From positions 1 to 45,387 of the forward strand of contig CAIXPL010000007.1 of NCBI GenBank assembly GCA_903921325.1: a stretch of 45,387 bases of DNA. The letters run 5' to 3'. The notes beneath the pieces are model-generated. The model was not told the origin of the DNA. It was given only the letters and a program-made list of their open reading frames with translations, and made no database searches. The stretch comes from an uncultured Pseudomonadota bacterium. GTDB lineage: Bacteria > Pseudomonadota > Gammaproteobacteria > Burkholderiales > SG8-39. Made by a program: the position numbers and the translations under genes. Shown one piece after another: positions 27,428-35,482 of the stretch. Within the stretch, counting starts at the first letter, position 1. Each line of letters begins with the position of its first letter.

Positions 27428-27550
27428 CCCGGTAGTCTCACTTCAAAAGCCATTGGGCCATGCTCTCATGTCATTGGGCATCTTTCGACGATGTCACAAC
27501 ATCTGACGTTCGCGGTCGATCTCACGTCAGCGGACATTCAGTCAGCAATC

Positions 27551-28861
27551 TCACTTCATCGGACATTTGCTGGCGAACTCATCCGAGACGCCTTCTGCCG
27601 CAACGCCGATCTGCCGCAACCACAGCGTGCCATCGGCGCGCTGGTCGACCTCCGTCACATAGGTGTTCTGGATCGGTTGATGATTGGAATTGAATTTGAA
27701 CGGTCCGCGCACACTGGAAAAATCGGCGCGCTTCAACGCGGCGCGAAACGCGCTCTGATCGCGCACATTGCCTTTGACTTCGCGCACCGCCGCGTCAATG
27801 AGCATCATGGCGTCATAGGCCAGACCTGCGTAGCTCGCCGGATCGCGGCCGAACTTGGCACGAAAGTCCTGCACGAATTTACGGTTCTGCGGGTTATCAA
27901 TGGCGGCAAAATAATTGGCGGCCACCACAATCCCGAGTGCGGTCTTGCCTTGCGCCTGGAACACCGTCGGCTCTGACAAGGCGACATTGGAATACAGCCC
28001 GATCTTGCCGTTCAGACCGGCCTGGTTCCATTGCCGCACGAAGGCAATGCCCGATGCACCCGGATAGAACGCAAATACGCCATCGGCGCCCGAGGCGCGA
28101 ATGCGTGCGATGTCCGCCGCAAAATCGACCTGCGTAACGGGGGTGAAGGTTTGCGCCACCACCTCTCCGGTAAAGCCCTTGCGCGCGGCATCGGTGTGCT
28201 CATGCCCGGCTTCATAGTCCATGCCAATCAGATAGAGCTTCTTCACCCCGTGGGTTGCCATATAGGCACCCATGCCGGTGGTGAGCTGCGCGTTCTGAAA
28301 CGAGGCGTTGAAGTAGTAGGGGCTGCACTGTTCGCCCGCCACCGGTGCCGGTCCACCGTTCATGCCAATGAAGAAAACCTTGGCGTCGGTGATCGGCTTG
28401 ATGCCAGCAATGACTTCGTTCGACGTTGACAGCCCCGCGATCAAATCGACGTGTTCACGTTCAATGAGTCGCGACAACTCCTGAACCGTCGCGGGGGCCG
28501 TGCTCTTCGAATCACCTGAAATCACTTCAAACGGCACTCCACCCAGTTTGCCGCCCAGATGATCGAGCGCCAAGTCAAAGCCGCGCTTCTGCTCGGCACC
28601 AACCACGCTCAAGGGACCGCTCAAGGCGGCGATGAATCCCAACCGGATCGGCGTTTGGGTTTGTGCCTGGGCCATGGGTGAGCCAAGGGCTGCGACCGCC
28701 GCGGCGAGGGCAATGGCGCAACTGGCATTAACGATAGAGGTGCGGGTGCGAGTGCGGGTGCGAGTGCGGAGGTCGGTGCCGGTGCTCGTCCACCTGCTCG
28801 AGCCCGTGCTGGTATCGGTCCAGTTGCTGGAGCTGGTACGGATGCGATTGGATTGCAGCAT
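27551..28861 (-). CDS. LivK-type substrate-binding protein, tandem paralogue 1
   Basis: About 436 residues. The ATG at 28861 has GGAGG five bases upstream, better than the frame start at 28903. A long, unusual N-terminal n-region rich in Ser, Thr and Arg, with a (Thr-Arg) repeat at about residues 33-41, comes before the hydrophobic signal core and the likely cut after AQA. The mature part, IRLGFIAALSGPLSVVGAEQKRGFDLALDHLGGKLGG, is a Peripla_BP_6 receptor. It is strongly alike to the receptor encoded next to it (shared NGGPAP, CSPYYFNASFQNAQ, GMDYEAGHEHTDAAR, SEPTVFQAQGK). Position just upstream of livHMGF makes it a receptor for that carrier. Confidence 0.92.
   Translation of the reverse strand: MLQSNRIRTSSSNWTDTSTGSSRWTSTGTDLRTRTRTRTRTSIVNASCAIALAAAVAALGSPMAQAQTQTPIRLGFIAALSGPLSVVGAEQKRGFDLALDHLGGKLGGVPFEVISGDSKSTAPATVQELSRLIEREHVDLIAGLSTSNEVIAGIKPITDAKVFFIGMNGGPAPVAGEQCSPYYFNASFQNAQLTTGMGAYMATHGVKKLYLIGMDYEAGHEHTDAARKGFTGEVVAQTFTPVTQVDFAADIARIRASGADGVFAFYPGASGIAFVRQWNQAGLNGKIGLYSNVALSEPTVFQAQGKTALGIVVAANYFAAIDNPQNRKFVQDFRAKFGRDPASYAGLAYDAMMLIDAAVREVKGNVRDQSAFRAALKRADFSSVRGPFKFNSNHQPIQNTYVTEVDQRADGTLWLRQIGVAAEGVSDEFASKCPMK
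28741..28776. repeat. hexanucleotide-like tract inside the receptor signal region
   Basis: On the plus strand, units of GTGCGG and GTGCGA repeat about five times, followed by looser copies to about 28820. On the coding strand this makes alternating threonine and arginine codons in the n-region of the receptor signal peptide. Unit length is a multiple of three, so slippage would change the number of Thr-Arg pairs without breaking the frame. Confidence 0.65.
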
Positions 28862-28887
28862 AGGTCCTCCGTGCGCCGATTGACGCG

Positions 28888-30126
28888 TTATTTCATCTGA
28901 CATTTAGATGCGAATTCATCCACTGCGTTTTCAGTGGCGACGCCGACCCGTTTCAAATAAAGACCCGCATCCGGACGCTGAGCACCTCCCGGATCGGTGC
29001 GCTGAGCGACTTCAAACACATAGTTGGTCTGGATGGGTTGATGGTTGCTGCCAAAGCGAAACGGCCCACGCACGCTATCGAAGCGCACATGCTCGATCGC
29101 CGCACGAAACGCAGCCTGATCGCGGATATTGCCCTTTACCTGCCTGAGGGCGGCATCGATGAGCATCATGGTGTCGTAGGCAAGACCCGCAAAACTGGCC
29201 GGATCACGACCGAATTTGGCGCGAAAGTCCTGCACGAAGCGCGCATTGGCCGGGTTCTCCAGCGTCGCTGAATAATTGCCGCTCGCAATGATCCCCACGG
29301 CCGCCTTGCCTTGCGCCTGGAACACCGTGGGCTCTGACAACGCGATATTGGAATAGAGCGCCACTTTCCCGGTCATGCCGGCTTGCGCCCATTGCCGTAC
29401 GAAGGCGATCCCCGGCCCACCCGGATAGAAGGCAAACACGGCATCGGCGCCCGACGCACGGATTTTTGCAATGTCAGCCGCAAAATCCAGTTGTGTCAGC
29501 GGCGTATAGCTCTGCCCTACGACGTCGCCGGTAAAACCGTCGCGCGCTGCATCGGTGTGTTCATGCCCGGCTTCATAGTCCATACCGATCAGGTAGAGCT
29601 TTTTCACACCATGGGCCGACATATAGCCGCCGATACCCCGGGTGATCTGGGCATTCTGAAACGAGGCATTGAAGTAATACGGACTGCAACCGGCTCCGGC
29701 AATCGGCGCCGGGCCGCCATTCATGCCAAAAAAGAACACTTTGGCATCGGTGATCGGTTTGATCGCCGCGATGATCTCGTTCGAGGCAGTGAGGCCCGCG
29801 ATCAGATCGACATGGTCGCGTTCGATCAGGCGCGACATCTCGCTCACGGTGGCCTCGGCATTACCCTTGGAGTCGGCCTCAATCACTTCAAACGGTACGC
29901 CGCCGAGCCGCCCGTTGAGATGTGCGAGGGCGATCTCAACGCCGCGCTTTTGCTCGGCACCGGCCACGTTGAACGGCCCGCTCGTGCCCACGATGACACC
30001 GAGTTTCAGACTCGCTGGAGCTTGGGCAATGGCAAGGCCGCTCGCGAGCGTAAGCGCAAGTACAGCGGCGATACGGCGTGCCGTGTGCGGCCAGGGCAGG
30101 CAGGCGCAGGTCGTGCTGGGTGTCAT
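28888..30126 (-). CDS. LivK-type substrate-binding protein, tandem paralogue 2
   Basis: About 412 residues. Two ATGs at 30132 and 30126 follow GAGAGG (30133-30138); the second gives a normal six-base spacing and I chose it. A Sec signal peptide runs to about ASGLAIAQA, then SLKLGVIVGTSGPFNVAGAEQKRGVEIALAHLNGRLGG opens the receptor domain. It ends DEFASKCQMK, nearly the same as its neighbour (DEFASKCPMK). Long identical stretches show a tandem duplication, with the main differences near the pocket and in a C-terminal insert (QRTDPGGAQRPDAG). The two genes are 26 bases apart and head the livHMGF operon. Confidence 0.92.
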   Translation of the reverse strand: MTPSTTCACLPWPHTARRIAAVLALTLASGLAIAQAPASLKLGVIVGTSGPFNVAGAEQKRGVEIALAHLNGRLGGVPFEVIEADSKGNAEATVSEMSRLIERDHVDLIAGLTASNEIIAAIKPITDAKVFFFGMNGGPAPIAGAGCSPYYFNASFQNAQITRGIGGYMSAHGVKKLYLIGMDYEAGHEHTDAARDGFTGDVVGQSYTPLTQLDFAADIAKIRASGADAVFAFYPGGPGIAFVRQWAQAGMTGKVALYSNIALSEPTVFQAQGKAAVGIIASGNYSATLENPANARFVQDFRAKFGRDPASFAGLAYDTMMLIDAALRQVKGNIRDQAAFRAAIEHVRFDSVRGPFRFGSNHQPIQTNYVFEVAQRTDPGGAQRPDAGLYLKRVGVATENAVDEFASKCQMK

Positions 30127-30249
30127 TGTCATCCTCTCACCGACGTATTTATGGTCACCGCGGTGGCTCAAGCCTCCGCTTGGGCGCATTCTACGGGACA
30201 ATTCAGCAGCAATTGGAAGCCTGCGCAGACGATACAAGGAGACGTTTCA

Positions 30250-30807
30250 ATGAAATGGGTAACCCGAGCCTATGTCCACCTGGACCGCGTCGCCTCGCCC
30301 TGGCTGATTGTGCGATTTATCGATCCACAGGCGCAGTTCGAATTCGTGCCCTGGGGCGAGGAGGCGAGCCGCTCGACCGATGCCATTGGTTTCGCCTTGC
30401 CCGGTGCCACCTACGGCCCGCATGACGCCCAAGGCACCACCTTTGCCAAATTGCGCCGTGCCCATCATCTGGATGATCCGGCTCTGGTGACCCTGGAACA
30501 AGTCATCGGGCACGGGGTCGAGTATGTGCTGCATGGCTTCCGGCCAGCGGCCGATGATCGCCTGGGGCAAATCGCGGTGGGCTTGCTCGCCATTGCCGAG
30601 GGCCTGCTGCTCACGCATCGCGATGACAATGCCATCATCGCGCAGAGCCTGCCGTTCTACGATGCGCTCTACGCCCAGTTCAAGGTTGAACATGCCGTCG
30701 AAACCGAAGGCCTGGTATTACCCGGTCACGGCGACGGACGAGGCCCGACCTCGAAGATCGACTTTCTGCGGACTGTTCTGGATAAGGCCAGCGGAAAAAC
30801 AGACTGA
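30250..30807 (+). CDS. ChrB-like protein (chromate resistance protein ChrB C-terminal domain family)
   Basis: About 185 residues. The frame is open from far upstream but the ATG at 30250 follows AAGGAG (30236-30241), and the first residues KWVTRAYVHLDRVASPWLIVRFIDPQAQFEFVPW are the start of the ChrB C-terminal domain (PF09828). In chromate operons ChrB regulates or assists the ChrA exporter; stand-alone copies like this one are common and of unknown role. Cys and His at the usual metal-reactive sites are partly absent (SPWL where CPWL is common). No chrA is in the window. The gene is divergent from the receptor operon and converges on a Bug-protein gene with a 10-base gap that is itself the palindrome ACCGATCGGT. 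Confidence 0.82.
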   Translation: MKWVTRAYVHLDRVASPWLIVRFIDPQAQFEFVPWGEEASRSTDAIGFALPGATYGPHDAQGTTFAKLRRAHHLDDPALVTLEQVIGHGVEYVLHGFRPAADDRLGQIAVGLLAIAEGLLLTHRDDNAIIAQSLPFYDALYAQFKVEHAVETEGLVLPGHGDGRGPTSKIDFLRTVLDKASGKTD

Positions 30808-30817
30808 ACCGATCGGT

Positions 30818-31843
30818 CTATTCGATCCGCATACCGACTGAGCGCGCGACGGCCGAGTATTTCGCCAGATCCGAACCGATACGGCTGGTGAGGGCCGTAC
30901 CCGTTGTGGACAAGGGCGAGCAGCCCAGGCGCGACAAGGCCTGGCGGAACCCGCTGTTCTTGCCCGCTGCGGCCAATTCCCGCTCGAGGGTTGCGCTCGC
31001 CGCCGCGGGGGTGCTGGCAGGCACCACCAGGCCATACCAGAAGCTTTCGCTTATGCCTGAGAGTCCCTGTTCCTGAAACGTCGGCACATCGGCGAATTGA
31101 TCGGAACGCTGTGCGCCGGTCACCCCGAGTGCCTTGACACGCCCTGCGCGCACCTGGGACACCGCCGAGGCGGCGGTACTGAATAACACCAACCTGGTTC
31201 GATTGCCGATCAGATCGGCCATTGCCGGCCCCTCGCCCTTGTACGGAACATGGGTGAGTTTCAAATTGGCACTGGCGTTGAACATTTCGATGAGCAGATG
31301 CGAGAAGGCACCATTGCCGCTCGATGCGGCAAAGTAGGCATCGGGCTGGGCGCGCGCTGCGGCGACAAACTCAGGCACCGTGTTCGCACTCACCGATTGG
31401 CTCGCAACGAACACCATCGCCATGTCACACACCATGCCCAGTGCCGTGAAATCCCGCACCGGATCGTAGGAGACCTTGCTGTAGACCGCGGGGTTGAGGG
31501 CAACGAGCGAGGTGTAGGCAAGGAGCAGCGTCTGGCCATCGGCCGGTGAGCGCATCATCGCCTCGACACCGACATTGCCATTGGCCCCGGGGTGATCCTC
31601 GACAACCACGGCCTGGCCGATCCGCTCGGAGAGGGCGGCTGCAATCACCCGGCCGATCGCATCGGCCCCGCCACCGCCTGCCTGTGGCACCACCAGTCGC
31701 AAGGGTTTGGAGGGCACCCAGGCAGGTTCGTCTGCTCGGACTACGTTACCAAACACGCTCGCGAGGACTGCGGCGGCGATGAGCGATCGCAACGCAGACG
31801 CCCTGCCTCGTGAAGGGATGCTCTCTGGTCGTTCGTCTCGCAT
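30818..31843 (-). CDS. Bug/TctC-family periplasmic solute-binding protein
   Basis: About 341 residues. The ATG at 31843 begins an N terminus with several arginines, then a hydrophobic signal core (LIAAAVLASVFGNVVRA). Landmarks of the family are LRLVVPQAGGGGADAIGRVIAAAL, VVEDHPGANGNVGVEAMMRSPADG, LTHVPYKGEGPAMADLIGNRTRL and ADVPTFQEQGL. It is an orphan periplasmic receptor for an unknown carboxylate. It is clearly a different subfamily from the Bug protein at 11835-12815. A longer frame to 31921 exists but adds a lysine-rich stretch unlike a signal peptide. It is divergent from the dihydroxyphthalate-decarboxylase-like gene, with about 270 bases between. Confidence 0.88.
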   Translation of the reverse strand: MRDERPESIPSRGRASALRSLIAAAVLASVFGNVVRADEPAWVPSKPLRLVVPQAGGGGADAIGRVIAAALSERIGQAVVVEDHPGANGNVGVEAMMRSPADGQTLLLAYTSLVALNPAVYSKVSYDPVRDFTALGMVCDMAMVFVASQSVSANTVPEFVAAARAQPDAYFAASSGNGAFSHLLIEMFNASANLKLTHVPYKGEGPAMADLIGNRTRLVLFSTAASAVSQVRAGRVKALGVTGAQRSDQFADVPTFQEQGLSGISESFWYGLVVPASTPAAASATLERELAAAGKNSGFRQALSRLGCSPLSTTGTALTSRIGSDLAKYSAVARSVGMRIE

Positions 31844-32113
31844 GGCCTGTCCGCCCTGGTTCTTCTTTTTGAATCGGATCGCGGGCGCTATCCCCCTCCC
31901 AATGCGACCGATCGAGCGCACCCAGAGGACCTGTCCTACCTGCCCACGGACCGGATTCTACCGAATCGAAACGCCCTGACCCGGTATCATGCCGACCTGG
32001 CTGCACGCGAGGCGCAGAGTGCGCCCGATTGCGCGGCCTGCCGGGCAACGCCATCAAAGGACAGCGCGAACCTCGGGCAAAGGTGCGCTTCGAACACAAC
32101 GAACAAGACGACT

Positions 32114-33103
32114 ATGGCTCTGTTACCGCTTTCCATCGCCACCACCGATTACGACCACTTTCGTGACTTCCGCTCCGGTGCCGTTCGCGCGCAAGGGATC
32201 GAGCACAACTGGTTGCTGCTCAGTCACCACGAGTGCTTTGCCCGCTTCACCGCCAATCGCGAATTCGATGTCTCGGAATTGTCCTTTGCCAAGTTCTCGG
32301 CCCAGGTGACCCGTGACGACAGCGACATCATCGGATTGCCGGTGGTGTGCTCGCGCCTGTTTCGCTTCAGCTCGTTTTATGTGAATAAAAAAAGCGGCAT
32401 ACGCAGCGCGGCCGATCTGCGTGGTCGCAAGGTGGCCTCGCCCGAGTGGGCGCACTCGGCTGCGGTCTATATGCGCGGCTGGCTGCATAACGAAATGGAT
32501 GTGAAGCTTGCCGACGTGGAGTGGGTTCAGGCGGGCGTGAACACCCCGGGCCGTGCCGAAAAAGTCGAGCTCAATCTTCCCACGGGCGTGCGCCTCACGC
32601 GGATCAACGATCGCTCGATCAGTGACATGCTCGCCGCAGGCGATATTGATTGCGCCATCATTGCCCGCCCGCCGGACTGCTTCCTGCAAGGCCACCCCGA
32701 TGTGGTGCGCCTGTTTCCCGATCATGTCGAGATGGAAGAGGCGTATTACGAGCGCACCCGGGTGTGGCCGATCATGCACATCATTGCGATGAAGCGCTCG
32801 ATCGTTGAAGCGCACCCTTGGGCGGCGCGCAGCCTCTACGATGCGTTTCTGGAATCCAAGCGCCGCAGTGTCGAGCGCCTGCTTGATCCGGCGGTGTCAC
32901 GCTATCCGCTCGCCTGGCTGCCGATTTATGCCCGGCGCATGCGCGATCTGTTTGGTGGCGATCCCTTCCCGTTTGGCATCGAGGCGAATCGCCCGACCTG
33001 GGAGCTGATGTCGCTCTACACCTGGCAGCAAGGTATCGCCCATCGGCCGTTCACCCCGGAGGAGATTTTTCCGGCCGGTATCATGACCCCGGTGATCGTT
33101 TGA
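32114..33103 (+). CDS. 4,5-dihydroxyphthalate decarboxylase-like protein, second copy
   Basis: A 329-residue protein of the same family as the one at 3815-4807: LPLSIATTDYDHFRDFRSGAV, FDVSELSFAKFSAQV, IGLPVVCSRLFRFSSFYV, DLRGRKVASPEWAHSAAVYMRGWL and EAHPWAARSLYDAFLESK. There is no signal peptide, which suggests a cytoplasmic enzyme of decarboxylase type or an intracellular binding protein. Two class II aldolase genes follow on the same strand, a context that suggests sugar-acid or aromatic-acid catabolism. No strong ribosome site is visible upstream. Identity to the first copy looks moderate, so the substrates may differ. Confidence 0.78.
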   Translation: MALLPLSIATTDYDHFRDFRSGAVRAQGIEHNWLLLSHHECFARFTANREFDVSELSFAKFSAQVTRDDSDIIGLPVVCSRLFRFSSFYVNKKSGIRSAADLRGRKVASPEWAHSAAVYMRGWLHNEMDVKLADVEWVQAGVNTPGRAEKVELNLPTGVRLTRINDRSISDMLAAGDIDCAIIARPPDCFLQGHPDVVRLFPDHVEMEEAYYERTRVWPIMHIIAMKRSIVEAHPWAARSLYDAFLESKRRSVERLLDPAVSRYPLAWLPIYARRMRDLFGGDPFPFGIEANRPTWELMSLYTWQQGIAHRPFTPEEIFPAGIMTPVIV

Positions 33104-33129
33104 CTACAGGCATCGTTTGACTCCAGGCA
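33096..33129 (+). repeat. 17-bp tandem duplication over a stop codon
   Basis: TCGTTTGACTACAGGCA is followed immediately by the same 17 bases with one change (A to C). The first copy contains the TGA stop of the dihydroxyphthalate-decarboxylase-like gene, so the duplication lies just beyond the coding end and does no damage. It looks like a recent replication-slippage event. Confidence 0.75.
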
Positions 33130-33233
33130 TGGTTTCATGAGTAGCATCGTGTGAACTCGGTTTCCGTATTCCCCCGTCATCATCGGACGCCTGACCTCGT
33201 CTGTTCCACTCATTTTCTGCTGTGAGGTGAGCC

Positions 33234-34094
33234 ATGAGATTTGCCCATCCCCCTACCCCAATGGCCACCGCCGGCTGGCCCCCTGGCGGCGCCGCTGATC
33301 CCCACAGCCCCCAAGGCGTGCCACCGCCCTCAGGCGGTGCAGTGGACCCGGCCATCATTGCCGATCTGGCGGCGGCCAGCCGCGTCCTCGCCGCCCATGG
33401 CGTGGTAGACGCCTTTGGTCACGTGTCGATGCGTCACCCCGAGGCACCCGATCGCTGGTTGATGGCGCGAGCGATTGCCCCCGCCTCGGTCACCCCCGAT
33501 GACATCATTGAGTACGATCTGGATAGCCGTGCGTGCAATGCCAACGGGCGCGGCAGCTTTCTGGAGCGCTATATCCACGGCGAGATCTTTCGGGCGCGAC
33601 CGGACGTGATGGCCGTAGTGCACAGCCACTCGCCCTCGGTGATACCGTTCAGCCTAGTCAATGTGCCAATGCAGGCCATGTTCCATAACGCCGCGTTCCT
33701 TGCAGCGGGCGTACCGGTGTTTGATATTGCGCGCAAGTTTGGCGCGACCGACATGCTGGTGGGCAATACGACCAAGGGTGTGGCCCTGGTCGATTCCATG
33801 GTCGGGCGCGACGTGGTGTTGATGCGCGCGCATGGCAGCGTGGCCTGCGGTGCGTCGCTGCCTCTGGCCGTGTTTCGTGCGGTGTACACCGAGGTCAATG
33901 CGCGCATTCAACAGATGTCGATTGCGCTGGCATCGAGTCCGTTCGCGCAAAACAGCACAGAGAGCGGCGCGGTGAGCATTGCCGCGCTCGATGCCGAGGA
34001 GGGGCGTCTGGCTGACTCGATCAATGTGGCCGGCGCCTGTCTGCGCGGTTGGGCGTTGTGGCGCGAGCAGGTACGGGCGCAGACCGGTTGGTAA
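33234..34094 (+). CDS. class II aldolase/adducin-family protein
   Basis: A 286-residue protein. After a Pro/Gly-rich N-terminal extension of about 38 residues comes the class II aldolase domain: LAAASRVLAAHGVVDAFGHVSMR, FLERYIHGEIFRARPDVMAVVHSHSPSVIPFS with the metal-binding histidines HSHS, and a third histidine in MRAHGSVACG. Such enzymes cleave or decarboxylate sugar phosphates or related acids with zinc. AGGTGA precedes the ATG. The extension is encoded by very C-rich DNA containing the hairpin CACCGCC-CTCA-GGCGGTG (33322-33339), and an inner ATG at codon 10 is possible. A second aldolase-family gene follows after 33 bases. Confidence 0.86.
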   Translation: MRFAHPPTPMATAGWPPGGAADPHSPQGVPPPSGGAVDPAIIADLAAASRVLAAHGVVDAFGHVSMRHPEAPDRWLMARAIAPASVTPDDIIEYDLDSRACNANGRGSFLERYIHGEIFRARPDVMAVVHSHSPSVIPFSLVNVPMQAMFHNAAFLAAGVPVFDIARKFGATDMLVGNTTKGVALVDSMVGRDVVLMRAHGSVACGASLPLAVFRAVYTEVNARIQQMSIALASSPFAQNSTESGAVSIAALDAEEGRLADSINVAGACLRGWALWREQVRAQTGW

Positions 34095-34127
34095 GCCGGG
34101 CATTGGACTGATAGAGGAATCCGACTG

Positions 34128-34823
34128 ATGACTTCGACGCAGAGCACGACGCTTGCACTCAAGCAGCAATTGGTCGATTGCATTCGCATGCTCGAGCAGG
34201 CCGACATCATCGACTACAACGGGCATTGCAGTGTGCGACTCGATGCGGGTCATGTGTTGATCAATATCGGCTCGTGTCAGCGCAGTGCGCTCACTGTCGA
34301 TGACATCTGCACCATCGACATGGAGGGCAATGTCGTTGAGGGTCGCGGCAAGCCGCCGCTTGAGTTTCATTTGCATTGCGGGGTGTATCGGGCACGCGCC
34401 GATGTGCAGGCGGCGGTACACGCCCACCCGAAATGGTCAACGTTTTTGACCATGACCGGGAAAGCGTATTTGCCTGTCTACGCGCAGGGCTCCCTGCTCT
34501 ATCCGGTGCCGGTGCTCGATTCACCGAATTCGATCAACAACCGACCGATGGCCGATCGGCTCGCAGCGACGCTGGGTGATCGGCCGGCGGCCATGATGAA
34601 ATCGCATGGCGCGGTCACCGTGGGCGCCACTCTGGTCGAAGCGTTTGTGCTGGCCAACTATCTGGAAGAAAACGCCTATCGGCAGTACATGGCCATGCAG
34701 ATCGGTGCGCCCTATGCGTTCAATGAGGATGAGCTCGCGCTGTGCCGCGAAAAGCTCTGGACACCCTCACTGTTTCAGCGAACGTGGGATCACTTTCATG
34801 CGAAGCTGGCACCGCCGCGCTAA
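34128..34823 (+). CDS. class II aldolase/adducin-family protein
   Basis: A 231-residue protein of the same superfamily. The sequence LVDCIRMLEQADIIDYNGHCSVRL, EFHLHCGVYRARADVQAAVHAHPKWSTFL (metal ligands HAH) and AAMMKSHGAVTVGATLVEAFVLANYLEENA contains the expected three histidines and acidic residue. GAGGA lies about 13 bases before the ATG. The two adjacent aldolase-like proteins are not close copies, so they may catalyse successive steps or form a mixed complex. This is the last gene of the catabolic part; mobile and toxin-antitoxin DNA begins directly after it. Confidence 0.86.
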   Translation: MTSTQSTTLALKQQLVDCIRMLEQADIIDYNGHCSVRLDAGHVLINIGSCQRSALTVDDICTIDMEGNVVEGRGKPPLEFHLHCGVYRARADVQAAVHAHPKWSTFLTMTGKAYLPVYAQGSLLYPVPVLDSPNSINNRPMADRLAATLGDRPAAMMKSHGAVTVGATLVEAFVLANYLEENAYRQYMAMQIGAPYAFNEDELALCREKLWTPSLFQRTWDHFHAKLAPPR

Positions 34824-34922
34824 CTGAGGCGGACTGCGCCAGCAATCCGTCGTGCATCCTTGGGGACAATTGAATTAACCTTGACCGCCGGGGCGATCGA
34901 GCGTGTCATGAAGCAGGTTTTT

Positions 34923-34936
34923 GCTGGGTCAATACA
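34923..34936 (+). repeat. 14-bp repeat, copy 1 (insertion-element scar)
   Basis: GCTGGGTCAATACA occurs here and again at 36022-36035 in the same direction. In both places GCAGGTT stands a few bases before it. The second copy lies just after a transposase stop, so the sequence is probably the outer end of an insertion element. Upstream of this copy, a short plus-strand frame from 34860 (GTIELTLTAGAIERVMKQV) faintly resembles a transposase N terminus. Confidence 0.55.
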
Positions 34937-35069
34937 CACCCGTCGTTTCGTCGATCACCGCTTGCGGAATGTGGAAAGCCCTAAAAACCAACGGGAGCAA
35001 TTCCAATTGACCACACGCTGCGAGCGCGATCAATGGCCCGGCATCAGGAACAACAACAGGCCGGCTCAT
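34929..35069 (-). pseudogene. truncated PIN/DUF3368-type toxin
   Basis: A 46-codon frame whose ATG overlaps the antitoxin stop as ATGA (35066-35069). Its start, VVVPDAGPLIALAACGQLELL, then FHIPQAVIDE, matches the N-terminal quarter of PIN-domain toxins that partner UPF0175 proteins; the first catalytic aspartate (VVPDAGPL) is there. Full-length toxins are about 150-160 residues, so three quarters are missing. The TGA that ends it lies inside a 14-base sequence (34923-34936) repeated next to a transposase tail at 36022-36035, so a mobile-element event probably cut the gene. Confidence 0.7.
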
Positions 35070-35398
35070 TCCACCGCGTCGAAGGCAGCATTTTCCTGGG
35101 CCAGTTCGACTGGATCGTAATCGACCACTGCAATCCCTTGTGCGCTCAAGAACGCGAGAAACTGCGGCAAGCTCATGCGTGCGACCTTGGCCGCGCGTCC
35201 AGTTGTGAGTTCACCCGTCTTGAACAGATTCACCGCCAATGCCACGTGAACCCCCAAGTGCAGCAGATCGTCAGTGAACGGCACGCTGACGAACAGGGGT
35301 TGCCCGTGTCGCGTGACGAGCGAAAGCCTCCCCTCCTCAGCCTCTCGGCTGAGATCCCCTGAGCGCTCACGCAGTTCTCGAATGGTAAAAGTTTGCAC
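35066..35398 (-). CDS. Phd-UPF0175 fusion antitoxin
   Basis: A 110-residue fusion. The first about 45 residues (FTIRELRERSGDLSREAEEGRLSLVTRHGQPLFVSVPF) are a Phd/YefM-type DNA-binding antitoxin domain. Residues about 50-100 (HVALAVNLFKTGELTTGRAAKVARMSLPQFLAFLSAQGIAVV) match UPF0175, a small helical family usually found as a stand-alone antitoxin-like protein next to PIN toxins. The fusion would place operator binding and toxin neutralisation in one chain. A 6-bp inverted repeat lies just upstream (35414-35433). The downstream toxin gene is coupled by ATGA but truncated, so this antitoxin is now an orphan. Confidence 0.85.
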   Translation of the reverse strand: MQTFTIRELRERSGDLSREAEEGRLSLVTRHGQPLFVSVPFTDDLLHLGVHVALAVNLFKTGELTTGRAAKVARMSLPQFLAFLSAQGIAVVDYDPVELAQENAAFDAVE

Positions 35399-35413
35399 GG
35401 CGACAACCCTCTT

Positions 35414-35433
35414 TGACCCCCACTATTGGGTCA
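35414..35433 (-). promoter_or_regulatory. inverted repeat, likely operator of the Phd-UPF0175 gene
   Basis: TGACCC and GGGTCA are perfect 6-bp arms separated by eight bases, 15 bases upstream of the antitoxin ATG. Phd-family antitoxins bind such palindromes to repress their own operon, so this is the likely operator. Confidence 0.55.
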
Positions 35434-35482
35434 CATAATACGATAAACGTCAAGAACCTCGGTTGTCAGACTCCCGCATCCG

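Noticed and set aside
28741-28820. Repeat tract as a CRISPR array
   Set aside because: Units are six bases without spacers and lie inside a coding frame.
29383-30249. N-terminal extension of the ChrB-like frame
   Set aside because: It is antisense to the second receptor gene; the ATG at 30250 has a strong ribosome site and begins the family domain.
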